5,122 bases of DNA from Gammaproteobacteria bacterium (GTDB lineage Bacteria > Pseudomonadota > Gammaproteobacteria > Ga0077536): NCBI GenBank assembly GCA_030639105.1, contig DAOWDI010000233.1, positions 1 through 5,122 on the forward strand, in the 5' to 3' direction. Numbering within the stretch: position 1 is the first letter of the stretch; every line of letters starts with the position of its first letter. The translations under genes and the position numbers were made by a program. Positions 1 through 5,122 of the stretch are shown here, piece by piece. Below the pieces are notes generated by a model. The model did not search any database, had not been told where the DNA came from, and saw nothing but the letters and a program-made list of their open reading frames with translations.

Positions 1-804
1 CTGCTCGGAGTCACTGCCGGTATTGCCGTCATCATCGGGGTATGTGTGTCTCTTACTCCTTTTTACCATATCCTCGGCACGGATAAAGTCGGCATCGATG
101 TCTTTTATCAGTCTTTGAAAAGTGTGCGGACCGGCTTGATCATTGGAACGTTGACGACGCTCGTCATGCTCCCGTTCGCAATTGTGCTGGGCGTTGCCGC
201 GGGCTACTTTCGAGGATTGACCGACGATGTGATCCAGTATTTATATACGACGCTATCGTCGATTCCAGGTGTGCTCTTGATCGCGGCCGCGGCGCTCATC
301 CTGGAGGTGTACATGGTCAAGCACACCGAGGAGTTCACCAGCCTCGTTGCGCGTGCCGATCTGCGATTGCTGGCGTTATGTGTAATTCTCGGGATAACAA
401 GCTGGACTGGCCTGTGCCGTCTGCTGCGCGGCGAGGCCTTGAAGCTGCGTGAAATAGATTTTGTCGAGGCGGCAAGGGCCTTCGGTGTTCGTCACACGAC
501 GATAATCCTGAGGCACATGATCCCAAATGTCATGCATATCGTGATGATATCCATCGCCCTTGATTTCAGCGGCCTGGTACTTGCCGAAGCCGTACTGTCG
601 TATATTAATATCGGCGTCGATCCGAGTATGGAAAGTTGGGGTAACATGATCAATAGTGCGCGGTTGGAACTCGCACGTGAACCCGTTGTGTGGTGGTCAC
701 TACTGGCCGCTTTCGCGTTCATGTTCGTTTTGGTCCTGGCCGCTAATTTGTTCGCCGATGCGGTCCGGGATGCGTTCGATCCGCGCTTGAGAGTCATCAC
801 CTAG
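1..804 (+). CDS. ABC transporter permease, DppC/OppC/YejE family (5' end outside window)
   Basis: This is the inner-membrane permease subunit of a peptide/oligopeptide-type ABC importer. The visible 267 residues are the C-terminal part; the frame is open to base 1, so the GTG at 46 is internal and the true start lies upstream. Numbering from base 1, a hydrophobic stretch at residues 1-16 is the end of a first membrane segment. It is followed by the family's HxLGTDxxGxDV signature (GTD at 26-28), then membrane segments near 44-67, 88-101, 123-138, 177-201 and 231-251. The cytoplasmic EAA loop that docks on the ATPase is clear: EAARAFG at 156-162 and IPN at 174-176. The C-terminus has the typical DAVRDAFDPRLR ending. 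A charged stretch of about 20 residues (102-122) between membrane segments is longer than in E. coli YejE. The matching ATPase begins at 4226, after two fatty-acid genes. The substrate is unknown; peptide is the family default. Confidence 0.93.
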   Translation: MLGVTAGIAVIIGVCVSLTPFYHILGTDKVGIDVFYQSLKSVRTGLIIGTLTTLVMLPFAIVLGVAAGYFRGLTDDVIQYLYTTLSSIPGVLLIAAAALILEVYMVKHTEEFTSLVARADLRLLALCVILGITSWTGLCRLLRGEALKLREIDFVEAARAFGVRHTTIILRHMIPNVMHIVMISIALDFSGLVLAEAVLSYINIGVDPSMESWGNMINSARLELAREPVVWWSLLAAFAFMFVLVLAANLFADAVRDAFDPRLRVIT

Positions 805-817
805 CGGCGTTAGTAAT

Positions 818-830
818 GGAGGAATTCCTC
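818..830 (+). promoter_or_regulatory. Strong ribosome-binding site of the thiolase gene, inside a 12-bp palindrome
   Basis: GGAGGA at 818-823 lies 8 bases before the ATG at 832, a near-consensus Shine-Dalgarno and the strongest in the window. It fixes the thiolase start. Bases 819-830 (GAGGAATTCCTC) read the same on both strands. The palindrome has no loop, so as an RNA hairpin it would be poor within one molecule; a regulatory role is speculative. Confidence 0.75.
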
Positions 831-831
831 A

Positions 832-2139
832 ATGGCCACAGCACGTCGTTCATCTAATTCTCATCGGGCCGTCTACATTGTTGACGGTTGTCGAACGCCG
901 TTCTTGAAGGCGCGCTCGGGTCCGGGTCCGTTCAGACCTTCCGATCTTGCGGTATTGGGCGCGCAGCCGCTGCTGTTGCGTCAGCCGTTTGGTGCGACGG
1001 ATCTCGATGAGGTTATCCTCGGCTGCATCGGGCCTTCCGTGGATGAGGTTAATATTGCCAGGGTTGTCGCTTTGAGGATCGGGTGCGGCGGTAAAGTCCC
1101 GGCGTGGACCGTACAGCGAAATTGCGCGAGCGGGATGCAAGCTATTGACAGCGGTGCACGATCGATCCTTATGGGTCGCGCGGAACTCGTACTCGCGGGA
1201 GGTACCGAGGCGATGAGCCATGCGGCGATCCTGTGGGGGCCGGCGATGCTTGCCTGGTTTGGGCAATGGATGAATGCGCGCTCACCCGTCGCCCGCGCTA
1301 AGGTGTTGTTGTCGTTCAGGCCAGGTCACCTCAAGCCCGTTATCGCTATCTTGAGAGGCTTGACGGATCCGATCGTGGGGCTTTCGATGGGGCAGACCGC
1401 CGAGGTGCTGGCATATCGTTTTGGCATCACCCGCGAACAGATGGATGCCTATGCCGTGCGCAGCCACCTGCGTTTGGCCACGGCCGAGAGCGAAGACCGC
1501 TTGGGTGAAATAGCGCCGCTCATCGATGCCGATGGTGCTTATTACCTTCATGATGACGGCGTACGGCCTGATTCCACCGTCGGGAAGTTGGCTAAACTCA
1601 AGCCCGTATTCGATAAGGAGTTCGGCCACGTCACTGCCGGCAATAGCGCGCAGATAACCGATGGTGCATCCTGGGTGATCCTGGCGAGTGAGGAAGCGGT
1701 CAAAGATCATGATTTGCCCGTTCTCGGTCGTATCGTGGATACCGAATGGGCGGGCCTCGATCCTCGGCGGATGGGCCTCGGCCCCGTCCACGCATCCGCA
1801 CCGATGCTTCGGCGCCGCCGTCTGGCGATGAACAAGATCGATTATTGGGAGATCAACGAAGCGTTCGCGGCACAGGTGTTGGCCTGTCTGCGGGCATTTA
1901 AGGATACGGAATACTGCAAGACGGAACTTGGGTTGCGCAAGGCGCTCGGCGAAATTGATGAAGAACACCTGAATGTCGATGGTGGCGCCATCGCGCTAGG
2001 GCACCCGGTCGGGACCAGCGGCGCCCGTATCGTATTGCATCTTTTGCACGTTTTGAATGAGCGCAAAGCAAAACGCGGTATCGCGGCGATCTGTATCGGC
2101 GGAGGGCAGGGCGGCGCTATGTTGGTCGAACGAATCTGA
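832..2139 (+). CDS. fadI: Acetyl-CoA acyltransferase (3-ketoacyl-CoA thiolase), FadI/HADHB type
   Basis: Thiolase for the last step of fatty-acid beta-oxidation: CoA-dependent cleavage of 3-ketoacyl-CoA to acetyl-CoA and a shortened acyl-CoA. It probably acts as the beta subunit of a complex with the next gene product. At 435 residues it matches E. coli FadI (436). Visible motifs are the N-terminal VDGCRTPF, the nucleophile Cys98 in NCASGMQA, GGTEAMS at 123-129, the NEAFAAQ motif with Asn342, catalytic His391 in GHPVGTSGAR, and the second catalytic Cys421 in CIGGGQGGA. The loop domain of about 90 residues after GGTEAMS, rich in basic and hydrophobic residues, and the later LKPVFD...HVTAGNS segment resemble trifunctional-protein thiolases. 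NEAF is used where E. coli FadI has HEAF, so it is not a plain FadI orthologue; a biosynthetic or short-chain thiolase role is possible. An unusual RRRR run lies in the helix before NEAF. The stop is 11 bases before the fadJ-like gene. Confidence 0.93.
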   Translation: MATARRSSNSHRAVYIVDGCRTPFLKARSGPGPFRPSDLAVLGAQPLLLRQPFGATDLDEVILGCIGPSVDEVNIARVVALRIGCGGKVPAWTVQRNCASGMQAIDSGARSILMGRAELVLAGGTEAMSHAAILWGPAMLAWFGQWMNARSPVARAKVLLSFRPGHLKPVIAILRGLTDPIVGLSMGQTAEVLAYRFGITREQMDAYAVRSHLRLATAESEDRLGEIAPLIDADGAYYLHDDGVRPDSTVGKLAKLKPVFDKEFGHVTAGNSAQITDGASWVILASEEAVKDHDLPVLGRIVDTEWAGLDPRRMGLGPVHASAPMLRRRRLAMNKIDYWEINEAFAAQVLACLRAFKDTEYCKTELGLRKALGEIDEEHLNVDGGAIALGHPVGTSGARIVLHLLHVLNERKAKRGIAAICIGGGQGGAMLVERI

Positions 2140-2150
2140 GATATACAAAT

Positions 2151-4214
2151 ATGGGCCCTACTATGAACGAAAAAAAGGATAAGGCCATACAGCGCCGATA
2201 TTGGGACTTGACCCGGGATGACGATGACATCGCTTGGTTGGCCATCGACTGTCCCGATCAATCGACGAATACTTTATCCATGGCAGTGTTGGAAGAATTG
2301 GGCGATGTCGTTGATGAACTCATGGGGGCGCGGCCTCGCGGTCTCATTATCTATTCCTCTAAGCAGTCCGGGTTTATCGTTGGTGCGGATGTCCGCGAAT
2401 TCAAACAACTGGACGATCCACAAGAAACTGCCCAAAAGATCAGTATCGTGCACGAGTTGTTCAGCCGTATCGAACGGTTTCCGTTTCCGACGCTCGCCCG
2501 CATCCACGGATTCTGCCTCGGGGGAGGTTTAGAACTCGCATTGGCATGCCGCTACCGCATCGCCGTGGATGATGAGCGCACACGCCTCGGCATGCCCGAG
2601 ATCTTGCTGGGGATCCATCCGGGCTTTGGCGGGACGGTGCGTTCGATAGAAAGGATCGGCGTACTTGGAGCGATGGACCTGATGCTCACCGGGCGCAGTA
2701 TCGACGCGCGCCGAGCAGCTAAAATAGGTCTCATCGATCATGCGGTGCCTGAACGGCACTTCGACAATGCCGTGCGATCATTGATTCTGCAAGCACCTGC
2801 CAGTCGTAAACCAGGTATCGTGGCGAAACTTGCGAATACTCCTATATCGCGCCCAGCCGTCGCTGCTATATTGAAGAAGCAGGTTGCTAAACGTGCCCCC
2901 GAGCAGCATTATCCGGCGCCCTATGCACTGATCGACCTGTGGCGGGAGCACGGTGGCGATCGTGGCGCACTGTTCCGCGAGGAGGCAAAATCGATTGGAC
3001 GGCTATTCGTCAGTGCGACGAGTCGAAATTTACAGCGTTTATTTTTCCTGCAGGAACGTCTGAAATCGATAGGCCGCGACTCGAAGTTTCCCGTGCGCCA
3101 TGTGCACGTGATCGGTGCGGGAACGATGGGCGGTGATATCGCTGCGTGGTGTGCTATGCGTGGGATGCGCGTGACGCTGCAGGATCGGGAAATAAAATAT
3201 GTCGCGCCGGCAATCAAACGCGCTAGCGCGACCTATAAATCGCGGATCAAGGATCGGTACCGCAGGTCGCGGGTACAGGATAATCTAATCGTCGATATTG
3301 ATGGTGCCGGGATCGCTCGCGCTGATGTCATCATCGAGGCGATCGTGGAGGATCTCGATACAAAGCGCCGCTTGTTTCAGCAGATAGAAAAAGCAGCGAG
3401 GCCCGATGCATTGATCGCTACGAACACATCAAGCATCCCGCTGGAAGAGATCGGCGAGGGTATGTGCAACGGCAGTCGCCTCGTTGGCATTCATTTCTTT
3501 AACCCTGTTGCGAAGATGCAGCTGATCGAGATCATTAGTGCTTCGAATACTGATGTACTGCAAAGCGATCGAGCAGCCAACTTCGCGGTACAGATCGATC
3601 GTCAACCGCTTCCGGTGCACAGTTCACCCGGATTTCTGATCAACCGCATATTATCGCCTTACCTGCAGGAAGCGATGACGATGGTTGATGAGGGTATCTC
3701 TCCACTGCAGGTCGATGAGGCTGCCACCCAATTCGGTATGCCTATGGGTCCAATCGAGCTTGCCGATACCGTTGGTTTGGATATCTGTCTGTCCGTAGGG
3801 GAGGTCTTGGCGGCAAAATTTGGCGGGACGGTGCCGGATGTATTGCGCGCGAAGGTACAACAAGGCCACTTCGGCCGTAAAAATGGAATTGGATTCTATG
3901 AGTACAAGGGCAAGCGCGTCATTCGCCCCAAGGCCGAACCCGTCGATACGCCGGCGCGAGATCTAGCCGACCGATTGGTCCTTCGTCTGGTCAATGAATC
4001 GGTCGCCTGTCTGCGTGAAGAAGTTGTGGCCGATGCCGATTTGATCGATGTTGGTATGGTATTCGGTACAGGCTTCGCACCTTTTAACGGCGGCCCGATC
4101 CATTATGCGCTCGATCGGGGTGCGGAAGAGGTTCACGCACGTTTGGAGCAGCTTCGCGACGATCATGGCGATCGCTTTGCGCCGGATACCGGTTGGGAAC
4201 GATTACTAAGATGA
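2151..4214 (+). CDS. fadJ: Fused enoyl-CoA hydratase / 3-hydroxyacyl-CoA dehydrogenase, FadJ type
   Basis: Alpha subunit of a beta-oxidation multienzyme: an N-terminal crotonase domain hydrates 2-enoyl-CoA, and a C-terminal NAD-dependent dehydrogenase oxidises the L-3-hydroxyacyl-CoA for the thiolase encoded just upstream. At 687 residues it is slightly shorter than E. coli FadJ (714). Crotonase, about 15-200: oxyanion motif GAD at 78-80, catalytic Glu128 in GGGLELALA and Glu150 in GMPEILLG, with the same 22-residue spacing as FadJ. Dehydrogenase: Rossmann GAGTMGG at 322-328, Ser427 in NTSS, His448 in HFFNP, Glu460, and Asn498 in PGFLINR; their spacing equals that of human HAD. The C-terminal domain shows GRKNGIGFY from 575 and GFAPFNGGP from 641. 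The order thiolase then alpha subunit is that of fadIJ, not fadBA. The start is uncertain: ATG 2151 and in-frame ATG 2163 both lack a good Shine-Dalgarno, so translation may depend on coupling to the thiolase stop 11 bases upstream. Confidence 0.95.
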   Translation: MGPTMNEKKDKAIQRRYWDLTRDDDDIAWLAIDCPDQSTNTLSMAVLEELGDVVDELMGARPRGLIIYSSKQSGFIVGADVREFKQLDDPQETAQKISIVHELFSRIERFPFPTLARIHGFCLGGGLELALACRYRIAVDDERTRLGMPEILLGIHPGFGGTVRSIERIGVLGAMDLMLTGRSIDARRAAKIGLIDHAVPERHFDNAVRSLILQAPASRKPGIVAKLANTPISRPAVAAILKKQVAKRAPEQHYPAPYALIDLWREHGGDRGALFREEAKSIGRLFVSATSRNLQRLFFLQERLKSIGRDSKFPVRHVHVIGAGTMGGDIAAWCAMRGMRVTLQDREIKYVAPAIKRASATYKSRIKDRYRRSRVQDNLIVDIDGAGIARADVIIEAIVEDLDTKRRLFQQIEKAARPDALIATNTSSIPLEEIGEGMCNGSRLVGIHFFNPVAKMQLIEIISASNTDVLQSDRAANFAVQIDRQPLPVHSSPGFLINRILSPYLQEAMTMVDEGISPLQVDEAATQFGMPMGPIELADTVGLDICLSVGEVLAAKFGGTVPDVLRAKVQQGHFGRKNGIGFYEYKGKRVIRPKAEPVDTPARDLADRLVLRLVNESVACLREEVVADADLIDVGMVFGTGFAPFNGGPIHYALDRGAEEVHARLEQLRDDHGDRFAPDTGWERLLR

Positions 4215-4225
4215 CTGGATCCTGA
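4211..4225 (+). other. Four-codon start-stop ORF (MTGS) just before the ATPase gene
   Basis: An ATG at 4211 overlaps the fadJ stop as ATGA and is in the same frame as the ATPase gene. It reads only M-T-G-S before TGA at 4223, and the ATPase ATG follows at once (TGAATG). It may be chance, a relic of an older start now closed by a stop, or a reinitiation device. Nothing in the sequence shows that it is translated. Confidence 0.2.
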
Positions 4226-5122
4226 ATGTCAGCGCCGCTTCTCAGTATCGACGAGTTGTCGATCCATTTTGGCTCGGCGAAAGATCCACTAAAGGCCGTT
4301 GACAAGGCGTCTTTCGACGTCCATCGGGGGGAAACAGTCGTGCTCGTTGGAGAATCCGGCAGCGGTAAATCCATCACGGCACTTTCCGTACTGCGGCTTC
4401 TGCCCCACGCCGCCCGCGTTGCCGGGGGCAGTATAAGGCTCGATGGGATAGACATCCTTGCCTTACCCGAGAGCCGTATGCGCGATATCCGCGGCGCGCG
4501 GGTTGGGATGATATTCCAGGAGCCGCAATCGTCATTGAACCCCGTAATTACCGTGGGTAAGCAGATTGGCGAAGTGCTTCGCCGGCATAAGGGTTTGCGG
4601 GGAAAGGCACAAACCGATCGCGTCATAGCGTTGCTCGGTGCCGTCGATATCCCCGCTCCAGAGCGGCGTTATAGAGAATTTCCACATCAGTTTTCCGGTG
4701 GGATGAAACAACGCGTCATGATTGCGATAGCGATGGCGGCGGAGCCGGATTTGTTGATTGCCGATGAGCCGACGACCGCGCTCGACGTTACGGTCCAAGC
4801 GCAGGTGTTGAACCTGCTCAGGGAACAACAGCGGAAAAATGACATGGGGATCCTGTTTATTACCCATGATTTGGGGGTTGCCTATCAAATGGCTGATAAG
4901 TTGATCGTGATGAAGGATGGGGCCATCGTCGAGCGCGGCGCCCGCGATGATTTCTATCGTTCGCCGCGGCACGCCTATTCTCGACAACTTTTCGATGCGC
5001 TGCCGGGTCGTGATAAACGTATTCGGGAAGGCCTGGATCTGACGATTACCGATCCGCAACCAGTACTCGAAATCAAGGATCTGAAGGTGCACTACCCGAT
5101 CCGGCGAGGCCTGTTCAAGCGC
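4226..5122 (+). CDS. Peptide-type ABC transporter ATPase, two-domain YejF/GsiA-like (3' end outside window)
   Basis: ATP-hydrolysing subunit that would energise a peptide-type importer with the permease at the left of the window. The frame runs open from ATG 4226 to the window edge (299 residues). A weak GGAT at 4217-4220 lies 5 bases before the start. First nucleotide-binding domain: Walker A GESGSGKS at 42-49, Q-loop FQEPQSSLNP from 97 (Gln98), signature FSGGMKQR from 156 (Phe where Leu is usual), Walker B LLIADEP with Glu181, D-loop ALD at 185-187, switch His214 in ITHD. The domain ends near SPRHAYSRQL (246-255). After a short linker, residues 279-299 (PVLEIKDLKVHYPIRRGL...) match the opening of a second, DppF/OppF-like domain, and the linker and junction closely resemble E. 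coli YejF. So this is most likely a DppD-DppF fusion of roughly 530 residues, about 57% of it visible. A single-domain DppD is unlikely but cannot be excluded without the next bases. Confidence 0.93.
   Translation, partial: MSAPLLSIDELSIHFGSAKDPLKAVDKASFDVHRGETVVLVGESGSGKSITALSVLRLLPHAARVAGGSIRLDGIDILALPESRMRDIRGARVGMIFQEPQSSLNPVITVGKQIGEVLRRHKGLRGKAQTDRVIALLGAVDIPAPERRYREFPHQFSGGMKQRVMIAIAMAAEPDLLIADEPTTALDVTVQAQVLNLLREQQRKNDMGILFITHDLGVAYQMADKLIVMKDGAIVERGARDDFYRSPRHAYSRQLFDALPGRDKRIREGLDLTITDPQPVLEIKDLKVHYPIRRGLFKR

Noticed and set aside
46..804. Permease gene starting at GTG 46
   Set aside because: The same frame is open back to base 1 and encodes a hydrophobic segment that fits the first membrane helix. 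DppC-type proteins have more residues before the GTD motif, so the gene is simply cut by the window edge.
1282..1968. Long minus-strand open frame (228 codons) across the thiolase gene
   Set aside because: It lies wholly inside a gene with intact catalytic motifs. Its translation shows no recognisable domain, and its openness is explained by the codon bias of the + strand gene.
2218..2532. A + strand open frame in another phase inside the FadJ N-terminus
   Set aside because: It overlaps the conserved crotonase domain and its product is Ser/Trp-rich with no motif. It is a shadow frame.
4165..4175. GCGATCGC octamer resembling the cyanobacterial HIP1 repeat
   Set aside because: I found only one copy. 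HIP1-bearing genomes carry it far more often, and the proteins do not look cyanobacterial.
4215..4225. Possible terminator between FadJ and the ATPase gene
   Set aside because: The gap is only 11 bases, with no stem-loop or T-run; it reads as an intra-operon spacer.
4084..5092. Two minus-strand open frames (180 and 186 codons) across the ATPase gene
   Set aside because: Both are antisense to a frame carrying Walker A, Q-loop, signature, Walker B and switch His in order. Neither has family-like sequence.

Overview
The window is 5.1 kb of tightly packed protein-coding DNA. All four genes lie on the + strand and look like the middle of one operon. No gap is long enough to suggest a separate promoter: they are 27, 11 and 11 bases. 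Composition is moderately GC-rich. The protein sequences suggest a Gram-negative proteobacterium, most likely a gammaproteobacterium. That rests on the FadI-then-FadJ gene order and the resemblance of the ATPase to the YejF type, and the lineage is inference, not proof.

From left to right: (1) the 3' part of an inner-membrane permease of the DppC/OppC/YejE family, whose N-terminus lies upstream of base 1; (2) a complete FadI-type thiolase; (3) a complete FadJ-type fused enoyl-CoA hydratase/3-hydroxyacyl-CoA dehydrogenase; (4) the 5' part of a two-domain ABC ATPase of the YejF (DppD-DppF fusion) type, which runs off the right edge just as its second nucleotide-binding domain begins.

Genes 1 and 4 are natural partners: permease plus ATPase of a peptide or oligopeptide importer. 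Genes 2 and 3 together make the alpha and beta subunits of a beta-oxidation trifunctional complex: hydration, oxidation and thiolysis of acyl-CoA. All catalytic residues I could check in both enzymes are present.

The most unusual feature is therefore the layout: a complete beta-oxidation pair sits between the permease and the ATPase of one peptide-type transporter. This may be a chance operon merger, or it may mean that the transporter imports an acylated or lipid-like substrate whose chain is then degraded. The sequence alone cannot decide. Smaller oddities are an extra loop in the permease, a four-codon start-stop ORF directly before the ATPase gene, a palindrome that contains the thiolase ribosome-binding site, and a high density of GATC sites. 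I saw no RNA genes, mobile elements, CRISPR repeats or convincing terminators.
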